A stretch of 64,000 nucleotides of DNA from Amorphophallus konjac. Lineage: Eukaryota > Streptophyta > Magnoliopsida > Alismatales > Araceae. The notes below the pieces were generated by a model. The model worked only from the letters and a program-made list of their open reading frames with translations. It did not search any database and had not been told where the DNA came from. The number at the start of each line of letters is the position of its first letter. Position 1 is the first letter of the stretch. The stretch spans positions 66,673,491 through 66,737,490 of the forward strand of contig CM040124.1 in assembly GCA_022559845.1 (NCBI GenBank), written 5' to 3'. Of this stretch, positions 10,320-20,067 are shown in pieces. Both the position numbers and the translations under genes were made by a program.

Positions 10320-12423
10320 TAGATCATACTGTGTTCCAGGGATAGCTCTTTCTGGTTGTTCTGCATCATCCTTCTCTGGCTGAGATTGCTCAAGATTCTG
10401 ACTGTTGTGGGGGAAAACCTGTGGAAAATCCTTCCACTCCGGAGCACCATTGCCTGCGGCTTTTGTACCTCTGTGGGGGTAGCAGTGGATCTTAACAGGG
10501 GTTTGAGGGGTAGTAGTGGAGGAATGGTTGATGAAGCAGGGGTGATGACGGGAGCAGGGATTCTGATGAGGGGTTTGTTAGGTGGAGGCATGGTGGAGGT
10601 AGAGGGGATATTGCGCGGATTATGAAGGATAAGGGGTCTAGAAGGTGGCGATGGAGATGAAGTAGGAGTGGGTAAGGTTTGAAACGGGTAATGGTTTTGA
10701 GGTGGATGGTGGGTGATGAGTGGTTTTGAAGGCATTAGTGGTGATGTGGTGGAGAAAGACGGGGTTATGTATGGTTGACGGATGATAAGGGGTTTAGAAG
10801 GCGTAGGGGTAAATGTGGTAGAGGTGGATGGTAAAGTGGGGGAGTGAGAGAAGATGAGAGGGTGTGAAGGCGTAGTGGAGAGTGTCGGTTGATAGGAGGT
10901 CGGGGTGCGGATGAGAGGGCGTAATGGTAGTGGAAATGGTGATGGTGATACTGACGCGGGTTGATGAGAGAGAGGTGCTACCCGGGCAAGGTGAGGGGGT
11001 TGCATGACGATAGGGTTGGAGGTAGAAAGAATGGAGGTACTTTCCTGGTGCCACACCTGCTCTCTCCCGACTTCCGGGAAGGAGGAGATGGGGTTAACCT
11101 GATGATTGGGCTGTTGGTGCTCCGGTAATGGATTCTGGATTATTCCCATGTCGGGCTGTTGTTGTGGGGCCTGCTGAGGCTGTTGTTGTTGTTGTGGTTG
11201 CTGCTGCTGCTGCTGTTGTAACTGCTGCTGTGGCCTCTGAGGAGGTCTCCTAGCCTTGAGAGCCGCGACGTACCGTCTCATCTCATCCCAATCTATTTGA
11301 TGTTCATCATTCATATCATGGATGTAATCTTTGAAATGGAAGCAGTAATCTACTGTGTGTCCCGGCTGCCTGTGGTAGACGCAGTATTTAGAGGTATCAA
11401 CATTGGGGGGCCACGCGGGCCTTTCTCTGGGTAGGGCGAGTTGGTTTGATGCCATGAGGGCATTAAAAATGTCTGCTAAGGTTTCCGGCAATGGTGGATA
11501 GTAGGCTCTCTTGGGACCGAGCGGCCTCCTTTGTTGCTGTTGGTGACCATAGTTCCCCGGGGGTGGAACTTGGTTGTACTGAAGCGGTGGTTGTTGTTGC
11601 TGAGGTTGTGGTTGTTGTTGCTGGGGTTGACGTAATGGAGGCATATTATCCTGGGGTGGATTATTTTGGGGTGGAGGACGAAGAGGGAAAGGACCCGATT
11701 GAAGGGGAAGTCGGGGCATTTGTGGAGGCCTTGGGTTGACTGCGTAATTGGCATTGTTGACCGCACCCACTTGCTCATTTGTCACAACCCCTTCTGTGGC
11801 TCCGCCCGGGACACCAGCGCCTGTTTTTCTGACCACTTTGGGCTTCGACGACTCAAACATGTTCATGATGGGGGAGTCTTTTAGCTGGGTTTGGATGTAT
11901 CGGGCCCTTTCATAGAGTTCCTCCATTGTAGTAAGTTTATTCATGGTCAGGACATGTCTGAACTGTGGGGTTGCATTAGACACAATCATCTTCACTTGTT
12001 CGGGCTCGGAGAGGGTATCCCTTATTCTTTCCGCCAGAGACCTCCATCTATCAGCATATCGGACAAAATCCTCGTCGGGTTTCATCTTTTCGGCCACTAG
12101 GTCGGTAATGGAGAGTGAGGGACCGACCCTATCCCTATATTTCTGCAAGAACCTTCTCTGACTATTTCAAAATTCTCGGCCTCGCGGGGCTCCAGAGAAT
12201 AGAACCACTCAAGCGCGGGACCATCCAATGATCTCCGAAAGAGGTATGCCAGGGACCTCTGATCGTTTTGCCAGTAAGAGGACTCATACATGAAGTCCTT
12301 GAGGTGAATGAAGGGGTTGCCGGTTCCATTGTATCTGCGGTACGTGGGCATTTCGGAGGGAGGAAGATGAATGACGGGAAGGATTGGCAAAGCAACCTCC
12401 GGGGTGGCTTTCACGTCCACCAT
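10316..12423 (-). pseudogene. gag: T1 gag: capsid core and nucleocapsid with Pro/Gln-rich region
   Basis: The capsid-like domain (YNGTGNPFIHLKDFM, LDGPALEWFYSL, PDEDFVRYADRWRSLAERI) is split by a one-base slip near 12140, where the frame starting at 12423 passes into the frame starting at 12148. Downstream is a Gln/Pro-rich segment, a CxxH-type zinc knuckle (CVYHRQPGHTVDYC) characteristic of Tat gag, then a long Pro/Ser/Thr-rich tail in which the word (K/R/H)PLI recurs about seven times. The product would build the virus-like particle and bind element RNA. The slip prevents translation of an intact gag from this copy. Confidence 0.85.
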
Positions 12424-13052
12424 CTTCTCAGATTTTGAAACTGCTCGTCCATGCGGTTGAACCTATTGAGGAGCGATTGGGCGAGCTCCTCTGGGGGTGA
12501 AGGTGGCACTTGCCACTGGGGGAGAAACTGTCTCCCGGAGACTTGAGGGGGGAACCCAGAATGAGAGGGAGCTGTCGGACCGCCGACAGTTGGCCCTGGC
12601 TGAAGCGGTGTGTGGGGAACAACGGGAGTTTGAGATTGTGACGGGAACTGGAATGAGGGTGGTTGTTGGCTCGCTTGTCCTTGAAGCGAGGGAGACTGGA
12701 TGGCTTGCGCCAATGAGGGAGATGGAATGGCCTGCACGGACTCTTGGAGAGGTGCGATGGCCGGAGTTGATTCCTGGGGCGTGGGGGAAACAGATTTCCC
12801 TTTTAGAATGGCCTGGAAGGCCCGGAGCTGTTCAGAGGTAAGCTCCGTGTTGGCGAGGACGCCCAGTAAGGAAGTGATATCCTGTGGCGGGGATGTGTCC
12901 CCGGCAATAACCTGCACCTCATGCGAGGGGTCATGAGAAGGACCCGAGTCCATAGCATAGACTCGTGGGTCGGCTGTCAAACCACGGCTAGGGTGGTTCT
13001 CCTCAAAAGACTCGTGAGACATGCTCACAGTTTTCCCAGAACGTAAAAACAT
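12411..13052 (-). pseudogene. gag: T1 gag N-terminal region
   Basis: Begins at MFLRSGKTVSMSHES and contains a short helical segment (LTSEQLRAFQAILKG), a long Pro/Gln/Ser-rich stretch and a predicted helix before the stop (LAQSLLNRFNRMDEQ). The same layout is seen in gag of element C (FTPQQIQALQAAVEG then Pro-rich), supporting homology. The end of this frame overlaps the capsid frame by 13 bases, so a one-base slip near 12425 probably split one gag. Confidence 0.75.
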
Positions 13053-13267
13053 ACACTAGCAAGTAGGTAGCAGAGATTATCAAACAAGTGGATGCCTTTA
13101 CGCCCTTTTTTGTGTTTTGATTTTGATGATTTTTTTTGTATTTTTAGCGAGATCCGAAGTTCACACAAAATGGGGACCCTAGTTTGTTTTTTTTTGTTTC
13201 ACCGCCGTGTCAGCTAGGGTCTCTCGTCTCACCACGAATGAAATGACTAACTCCGGGGAACTTCAAT

Positions 13268-13378
13268 GGTACAACCAGCCCAGTGAACGAAGAGGAGATT
13301 CTTCGATGTCGGGGACTTACGGAGGTCCCAGTGTAGGAGATTCTAGTCCGTTGAGAGGAATTCCCAAACGGAGAGTCC
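13268..13378 (-). promoter_or_regulatory. Conserved ~110-nt leader block (T1 copy)
   Basis: A 111-nt segment of the T1 leader, between primer site and gag, in sense orientation. It contains GGGACCTCCGTAAGTCCCC and ends in GCTGGTTGTACC. The same block, same orientation and nearly same length, occurs in element C and in the Tekay families B, D and E. CTCCGTAAGTC resembles a 5' splice site. Function unknown. The rest of the leader, 13053-13267 and 13379-13552, is T-rich or featureless. Confidence 0.7.
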
Positions 13379-13552
13379 TTCCTTCACCGGGAAAGGGTGA
13401 TCCTAAAAAAAATGACAAAAAAGATAGAAAAGAGGAATGGATGTATGCAATGGAATGCTGACAGATATATAGAGTAAGAAGACAACAGGAATAACAGACA
13501 TATAAGAAACAAACAACGAATCACAACTGATAGTGCTGCCGTGAGCACAACG

Positions 13553-13572
13553 GGGGGCGCCGCGGGCGCCAA
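13553..13572 (-). other. T1 primer binding site
   Basis: On the minus strand TTGGCGCC begins two bases after the LTR end (CTCTCCA). TGGCGCC-type primer sites are usual in Tat and Athila elements, where they pair with the 3' end of a tRNA other than initiator Met. The tRNA cannot be named from this sequence alone. Confidence 0.6.
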
Positions 13573-13837
13573 GGTGGAGAGGCACGGATGGTGCCGAACT
13601 TGCAAGGGTAGCCGAAAAGAAGCAGTAATGTCCCACCGTGATCTCCAATCTGTGAGCGACGTCACGCGGTTCGGGGAAGAGCGGGGAAGGGGAAGCGGAG
13701 AGCGCGCGGGCTCCTTCTTTTTTGTTTGTTTGCTTTGCTGCAACACAGAAATAAGAGAGAAGAGAGAAGGGGCCACCACGGGAGATTGCTCCGGCGGGGC
13801 GAGCGGGACAAGTATAATATAGCAAGATATGGGGTTC

Positions 13838-14313
13838 AAACGGCCATAGCGGGAAGTGACTCGCCGCGACCTCGGGGGGACGGGAATGGTGCAGAAATTA
13901 AATAACAAGAATTGAAACGGCCATTGGGGAAGTGACTCGCCGCGGCCTCGAGAATATGAGCAGAATATAGCAGAATATAAAAGAGAATATAAGAACAGAG
14001 ATTTAAACGGCCATTGGGGAAGTGACTCGCCGCGGCCTCGATGATATGAGCAGAATATAGCAGAATATAAAAGAGAATATAAGAACAAAGATTTAAACGG
14101 CCATTGGGGAAGTGACTCGCCGCGGCCTCGATGATATGAGCAGAATATAACAGAATATAGAGAGAATATAAGAACGGAAATTTAAACGGCCATTGGGGAA
14201 GTGACTCGCCGCGGCCTCGATGATATGAGCAAAATATAATAGAATATAGAAAGAATATAGGAACGGAAATTTAAACGGCCATTGGGGAAGTGACTCGCCG
14301 CGGCCTCGATGAA
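13838..14313 (-). repeat. Tandem repeat, ~89-bp unit, in T1 LTR
   Basis: Units start with AAACGGCCATTGGGGAAGTG at 13838, 13915, 14005, 14095, 14184 and 14273 (unit lengths 77, 90, 90, 89, 89 and a partial). The GC-rich half (GACTCGCCGCGGCCTCG) is nearly invariant; the AT-rich half (AGAATATA words) varies. It lies downstream of the TATA box, so it would be transcribed. Confidence 0.92.
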
Positions 14314-14937
14314 AAGATGTGATCGCCAGGGGCCGAAAGACCCCAAAATAAGAAGGTGATCGCGCCTACCTCAAGAGCGGGAGATGGCGGGTTGCTTCTT
14401 CCTCTCCTTCCGGCCGGCCGACGGAGAGGGCTTTCCTCGGGTACCCTTGCAAAACAACGACAAATAAATGACAAGTGGATTAGAAAGATGGAGGTGTAGT
14501 ATTCAAATCCTTGCGATAAAAATAACGAAATGATGGCAAGACACACACCTGGTTGGTGTTATCTTTTAAACCCCTCTCGGACTCGAGTAGGAGGAAAATG
14601 AGATAGTGGATGCAAGAAGTATAAGAGAAGAGGCGCCCTTGTGAAGGGGGATAGAGGATGCAATATGATGAATGTAAAGAACTATGGAGAAAAAGGGGAA
14701 GAAAAGGCTTATTGGATGAGCCGAGGGTGAAATCCGGCGGAGCTCCGGCAGCGTGGGGACGACGTGGAAGCGCGGTGGATGAAGACGACCTTCCTCTCGC
14801 GAGCGTGAGCACCCGAGAAGCCGGCAGAACCTCCACCTACAAAAGAACCCACGGGTTAGAAAATGACTCCGTAGCCTCTGGGCTCCGGCAGCCTATCGGA
14901 TCACTTAGAAGCTCCCCTAGAACTGAGGGGGGGGTCT

Positions 14938-14947
14938 CTATTTATAG
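14938..14947 (-). promoter_or_regulatory. TATA box of T1 LTR
   Basis: CTATAAATAG on the minus strand, directly downstream of the palindrome array (the nearest palindrome starts 13 bases away). Marks the U3/R transition; transcription would start about 30 bases further left. Confidence 0.65.
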
Positions 14948-14959
14948 AGCTCCGGAGGG

Positions 14960-15592
14960 TGGAGGCGTCCAGGACCCTGGACACCTCCATCAGGGCCGAA
15001 ATAATATTTTATTCTATTTTTATATATTTTTTTAGAATACTTTTGTGGAGGCGTCCAGGGTCCCGGACGCCTCAAGCAGATCCACCGAAAGCCGACGACG
15101 GCCGCACGCGGTTTGGCACAACGCGTGGTTTTGTGAGCGACGCCTCGTGATTCAGAAATGGGCGCGTCCAGCTGACCGGACGTCTCTATATTTTGGATTT
15201 TTTCACACACGCCAAACCGTCGTTCGGTGGCCGGCGCCCGTGAGAGAGTTGATGGAGGCGTCCAGGGGCCTGGACGCCTCCAAAATTATATTATTTTATT
15301 ATTTGTTTGTCTTTTTATGATAGGGCTGGCATTTTTGATTTTTTTATTTGTTTTTATGGAGGCGTCCAGAGGCCTGGACGCCTCCATTAATATATATATT
15401 ATTATTTATTTTTTGTTTTTGTATGCCAACTGGCATTTTATACTTATTTTTTATTTTTTTTGTTTTTATGGAGGCGTCCAGGGTTCTGGACGCCTCCATT
15501 AATTTATATATTTTTTATTTAGTTTAAGCCCTGAGAAAATAAATAAAATAAATTAAAAAGATGGGGGCATCGAGGGGCCTGGACGCCCCCAT
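14960..15592. repeat. Seven spaced palindromes GGAGGCGTCC...GGACGCCTCC in T1 U3
   Basis: Palindromes at 14960-14990, 15045-15074, 15160-15187 (decayed), 15253-15282, 15356-15387, 15468-15499 and 15561-15592. The best have perfect 14-bp arms (ATGGAGGCGTCCAG / CTGGACGCCTCCAT) around 2-4 central bases. Between them the DNA is mostly AT-rich filler, with a repeat distance of about 85-115 bp. In the outermost copy GGAGG has become GGGGG and the opposite arm has changed to CCCCC, preserving pairing there. Confidence 0.9.
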
Positions 15593-15851
15593 TAAGACCC
15601 ACCCGGGTCCTCGGATCAGGCGTCGGCGGCCGCCCGGTAGACCCCCTTCTTGATTCCGGAACCTCCTGATGCGTCCGACTGGTGTTGATGCCGCCCGAAT
15701 GCCGTGACGAGACGATTCCAGATGCCGAAAAGGGCGGAAGAAGACTCAAGAAAAGGAAGCACTCAAGTGATTCAAAATGCGTAAGCCGTCACGGGGCGTT
15801 GTATAGTAATATGAAACTTTCTCAGGAGACGTCAGGAATGGCGTGTCTACA

Positions 15852-16514
15852 CCCTTCTCCCAACTTATCATTTTATATACCAAGATGTCAAAGCATGAAA
15901 ATGCAATGAAACTCTAGTCCTATTATGCATCTTAAGCTGACAGTATGCTACTCACATGCAAATGTGAATATATAAGCATGAGACAACATGCAAGCATCAA
16001 TTTCAGTCATTTCAAATTTTCAATTTTATGATGTGTAATTCATTTTCAGTCCAATAATTACATAGACAACACATCATATGTATGCATGAGATTTTGATTA
16101 ACAAATCAAACATGATATGCAGCTATCTCAACAGAGTTATTAAAAGCTCAAATGTCTACCAACAGAAGTGGGGTTTTACCAAACTTTGGATGCCTTGGTT
16201 TATTGAACCCCTTTCTTTTTTTTTATTTCTTCCCTCTAAGGCATTCCTACAAAACAAAGATTTTATTTTGCATTTCTGGGTACCCAAGATTTCTTGGGTC
16301 CTCCATGGTCAGTAGCACTTCTGATAGGTGCTTTTCATAATTTTTGGGCTTTCACATCATCAGATTTCAACAAATGACATTCAATCATAGAGTGCCCAAA
16401 ATTTTCACAATAATGACATGAAACAGCAGGATTTGTGTTCTTATTGTGCACATTAGTATGAGCATGAAATCTATGTGCATGTGAATGAAATTCTCTGTTG
16501 TTTACATGAAAATT
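15852..16514 (-). other. Interior of X downstream of the gag fragment, no gene seen
   Basis: AT-rich sequence between the last gag zinc-knuckle frame and the T1 insertion. No protease or integrase motif is readable in any frame. Probably decayed gag-pol spacer. Confidence 0.5.
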
Positions 16515-17162
16515 CTATCTTTTATTATCAGTCAGCCAATAATCCATAGCTCTGTGGCATGACTTTCCACACTTATAGCATGCAATAATTTCTCTTTCAA
16601 ACGCAAATCCATTTCTAATAGAAGTGTTTCTATTTTTAGGGAATTTAACAGATTCATAGTTAAATTTCTTTCCCTGAGCATACCAACAGTGGGCTGCAAT
16701 GAGGCCTCCCTTGCCACAGTGGAAACATGAGATAGAATTTATTCTATCAACATTCAACCAACATTCAGTTGCCTTATGACCTCGTTTTCCACAGTTAAAG
16801 CACACAATGTGCTGGCCATGTGAAGCAAATTTATTTTTATCAAAGACATGCTGGTGCAAAGGATGATAACCATAAACTCTTGTTTGTGCATGAACAAGCC
16901 AGCATTGTGCAGCCGTGTGTCCTACTTTACCACAATGAGGACATTGAATTTTCTTTTTCTGAAATGCAGGATTTCTAACATGAGATTTCCTAACATGCAT
17001 GTTACTGAAATTCAAATCCTTCTTCTTCATTACTAAGCAATCATTCATCAAATGTCCATGCCTACTACAGTAACGACATGACATTTTCTTTTTGTATGCA
17101 TGTGTATGGGTGTTTAAGTTGTGTACAACATGCACATGAGTGTTTGTAGGTTTGTTCTGCAA
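16515..17162 (-). pseudogene. gag: X gag: nucleocapsid with five tandem zinc knuckles
   Basis: A 215-codon frame with five CX2CX3-4(G)HX4C units: CRYCSRHGHLMNDC, CPHCGKVGHTAAQC, CFNCGKRGHKATEC, CFHCGKGGLIAAHC (His replaced by Leu) and CYKCGKSCHRAMDY (last Cys replaced by Tyr). Three look functional, two decayed. Such knuckles bind the element's RNA. Basic linkers separate the units. It is the C-terminal part of a gag whose other parts are at 17333-17863 and 17888-18571; stops and slips separate them. Confidence 0.8.
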
Positions 17163-17332
17163 ATTTCCATTTCTTTTAGCTTTTTCAGTAGGTTTTAGAT
17201 TTTTCTGAACATCAGCCAGATTTGGATTTTTCTGTGATGTGAACTGAAAAGCTAATGGAATTTTAATGCTTGTTTGTTCTGAGTTACCTACAAATGATGT
17301 ATGAATTTTATTTCCAAAGCTCTTCTTATTTA

Positions 17333-17863
17333 CTAGATTAAAACGCAGCCCCTCTTTCTGAAAGTTACATTCATTCCCAGCAGTTTATCCAGGTTATCTT
17401 GTCCTTCAACAAATTTAGACAGGGAAATTTTTAGATCCTTAATTTCATTTTCCAGAGTTACAATGAGCATATTAGAGTTTGTGTTTTCCTCTTCACTCTC
17501 AGCCAGTCTTTCATTCAATGAGACATTGACAGTTCTGAGATTTTCAAATTCAGTTTTGAGACATGCCAGATCTTCTGAGCTATCCAACATTACACACTTA
17601 CTTTTTTCAATTGTCAATAATATGTTAGACAATGTTGTGTTTAAATGTTCCAATCTCTCAATTTCTTCTTTCAATTTAATATTTTCCTCCTCAAGCTTAT
17701 CATCATCAAACAATACATCACCTAGGAAACTCTGGTTTTCCTTAACAGTTTCTTGCAGGTTTTCTATTTCATATTTTTCAAGGTTTTCCTGAAACTTCAA
17801 ATTGACAGCTCTAACAGCCTCGAACTTTTCAGTGATCAATCTATTTTCATTTTCAAGATTCAT
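17333..17863 (-). pseudogene. gag: X gag: coiled-coil middle region
   Basis: 176 codons rich in Glu, Lys, Leu and Asn with heptad-like spacing (ENIKLKEEIERLEHLN, NLRTVNVSLNERLAESE). No enzyme motif. Coiled coils between capsid and nucleocapsid are seen in SIRE-type gag. It joins the upstream frame (ending near 17888) after a stop and continues towards the knuckles through about 170 bases of broken frame. Confidence 0.65.
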
Positions 17864-17887
17864 TAATCTTTGTTCAGATTCCTGAAA

Positions 17888-18571
17888 TTATTTTTTGAGT
17901 TTTCCATTTTCTGATTTGACATGATCAAGTTCAGAATTGATTACATCTAGATTCATCAATTGTCTTCTGAATATTTCATTTTCTATTTTCAGAATTTCAA
18001 TGTCTTCGCCTCCAGAATTAGAATTCTCTAGATTATTTAACTTCTTTTTCAGAGTTTTATTCTTCTTCCCTAGTTTTTCATAAGATTCTAACAGGTTGGC
18101 ATAAGCATCTTCCCAATCATCTAAAGAGAAGCTAGAGAATGGATTGTTTACCTGTTCAGCATCTTCGAACTCATCTTGATCACTGCTATGGTTGCTCTCA
18201 TTAGCCATCAAGTAGATGTTATTACTTCTCTTATAGGCTGCCATCAATTTGTCCAAGATATCTTTAGCAGACTTGCAATTGGTAACAAACGGAAAGACGT
18301 TAGAATCAACAATTTTTCTAAAAATATTAAGAACTCTAATATTTTCATTATTTTTCATTCTATGTTTGCCCGTCCATTTGGACACATCTTTAGGCATTCT
18401 GTGTGGACCTTTGGAAACAAGATTCCAGAGGTTAGGCTTCACTGTATTTATGAACGTGCACACACTGCCTAGCCACGTAAGGAAATCAGACCCATTAAAA
18501 ACTGGAGGATGAGCTATTGGCAAATTAGAAACAGTCGACCAGTAATAATAAACAGCAAATAGAGAAATCAC
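17888..18571 (-). pseudogene. gag: X gag: capsid-like N-terminal region
   Basis: The text PPVFNGSDFLTWLGSV, NPNLW-like TVKPNLWNLV, and NCKSAKDILDKLMAAY match the UBN2-type copia gag layout (FNGxNYxxWK, LWxxV, TAKEIWDxL). The C-terminal third becomes a coiled coil (YEKLGKKNKTLKKKLNNLE). The start lies 54 bases downstream of the primer binding site, so this is the beginning of gag. The capsid would package element RNA in the cytoplasm. Confidence 0.72.
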
Positions 18572-18624
18572 CGAGAAATATCAGGAATTACTGCACATCG
18601 TTGGATCTGTAAAGCCAGTAACCC

Positions 18625-18636
18625 GCTCTGATACCA
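18625..18636 (-). other. X primer binding site (initiator Met type)
   Basis: TGGTATCAGAGC on the minus strand, two bases from the LTR edge at 18639. This 12-mer pairs with the 3' end of plant initiator methionine tRNA and is the usual copia primer site. Confidence 0.9.
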
Positions 18637-19831
18637 CTTGTTTGATCCAGAGGGGGGTGAATGGATCTTATATATAATGATTTGCCAATTTAAAATGTTA
18701 ACTCTGACAGACTTACACAAACTAGACTAGGGAAGCTTGAAGAACCAGATAACACTCAGAGATAAAACCTCAAACACTTAACATATAACGAAGAATGATA
18801 CTCTGAACATAAGTGTTTGAAGTGAGTATAATCAACCAGCTATGAACGTGAGAGGAGATGCAGATGGGAATCAATCAATCATCTGTAAGTACATAATTCA
18901 TGCAGTGCTGACCAATACGTATAGAGTAACTATTAGAAGATTTAAACTCGATCAGATAAACAAGATGTAGCAACCGACCGATCTCCTGCAGATGAAATCC
19001 AATTATATACCACACTGCTACCGTAAAATGGGGATAGAGGATATGGAGATGCACGCACAAAGCAAACCACGATGGATAGGATTTTTAGATGGTTCGGTCT
19101 GCTACCCACAGACCTACGTCCATCCCCCACTCAAATCCAAGTGGGGCTTCCCTTGCAAGAGCAAGAAGCAAACTCAGTCTGCAAACAACCGCTGCATAAC
19201 AGCTTACCCTGAAGGAGATAAATCCCTCAACACCAACCCTGCAACCCACAGGATCAGAAACCTGACCTTGCCACCCGCAAGATCAGAACCGGAGGATCAA
19301 TCCTCCCTTCCTCCAAACCGGAGGGAAAACCACGAGTAGCACACCACTACTTGCAATCGAAGACACAGTCTCCCTTCCACCACACTTGAGGGAACAATGT
19401 GAGTGACATCCAGCCACTCACACCCGGAGACCCAAGTCTCCCTTCCTCTGAAGCCACAGAGAGAAACTGTGAGTGACACCTAGTCACTCACAACCTAAGA
19501 GTCTAACTCTCCCTTTTCCTGAACGCACAGGAGGAACCCGAACCCAAAACAGGATATCGGAAGAACACTAAGCAAATGCAAAAGGGTAACGAAAAATCAA
19601 AAGGAAGAACAAAAACAGGAAGCTCCAAGGAGCACTGTTGTTCTGGATTTGATCCACGAACATACTAATCAGGTCTTCAGGATAATTGATTGCACATCCT
19701 CTCTATTCTTCTTTTACTGCAACAGTGCCCAATTCCTCTTCTCTAATCTCTCTCTACTTCTTTTCTAGCATTTCTACCCTTTTGTGGCTTACCCTTCTCT
19801 CTTCAATGATCTGGAATTCTGAGTGCTTGAT

Positions 19832-19842
19832 CGCTTTTATAG
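19832..19842 (-). promoter_or_regulatory. TATA box of X LTR
   Basis: CTATAAAAGCG on the minus strand, left of the U3 word array. Position within the LTR fits a U3/R boundary. Confidence 0.55.
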
Positions 19843-20067
19843 ACTGCCAGATCTGGGTTCCCGCGAGCTCACGCACCAGGCGTGTGGAGAGAACATTCCC
19901 ACGCTACTGGAGAGGCCACGTGTCAAGGAGCAGGAAAGGCAATGATCCACGTGATAGTCACTCCAGTCAGACTGGCCTTCGATCACGTGCCAATCTTTAG
20001 CCTTACTTAGAACCCACGTGGTTGCGCTTTCATCATGTCCCTATTAAAACAGACCGTCATTAGGCAT

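Larger units (their letters stand above)
1..15851 (-). mobile_element. Ty3/gypsy Tat-lineage retrotransposon T1 (3' end outside window)
   Basis: An LTR retrotransposon read right to left: 5' LTR, primer binding site, leader, gag, protease, RT, RNase H, second RNase H and integrase, then about 1.7 kb of noncoding DNA and an antisense PMD gene. The protein order, the second archaeal-type RNase H, the TTGGCGCC primer site and the antisense gene downstream of pol all place it in the Tat group (Retand/Grande-like). The 3' LTR is not in the window: nothing in the first 670 bases repeats the 5' LTR. The right edge (TGTAGACACGCC on the minus strand) is the same LTR start as in element C at 32968. T1 lies inside copia element X. 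Several frameshifts in gag and early pol make this copy non-autonomous. Confidence 0.88.
13575..15851 (-). repeat. 5' LTR of T1 (2277 bp)
   Basis: Minus-strand LTR from TGTAGACACGCC (15851) to CTCTCCA (13575). Order from its 5' end: AT-rich U3 with seven GGCGTCC/GGACGCC palindromes, TATA box at 14938-14947, then R/U5 holding a tandem repeat of about 89 bp. Segments TTTTGCAAGGGTA, CGGCCGGCCG and GGCGATCAC are shared with the LTR of element C, so the two are related families. Right flank CCCTT may be one half of the target duplication; the other half is outside the window. Confidence 0.75.

Noticed and set aside
13384..14088. A minus-strand frame of about 230 codons with repeated FLYSLLYSAIFCSY peptides
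   Set aside because: It is the translation of the 89-bp tandem repeat in the T1 LTR; the repeat phase creates the peptide, and no domain is present.
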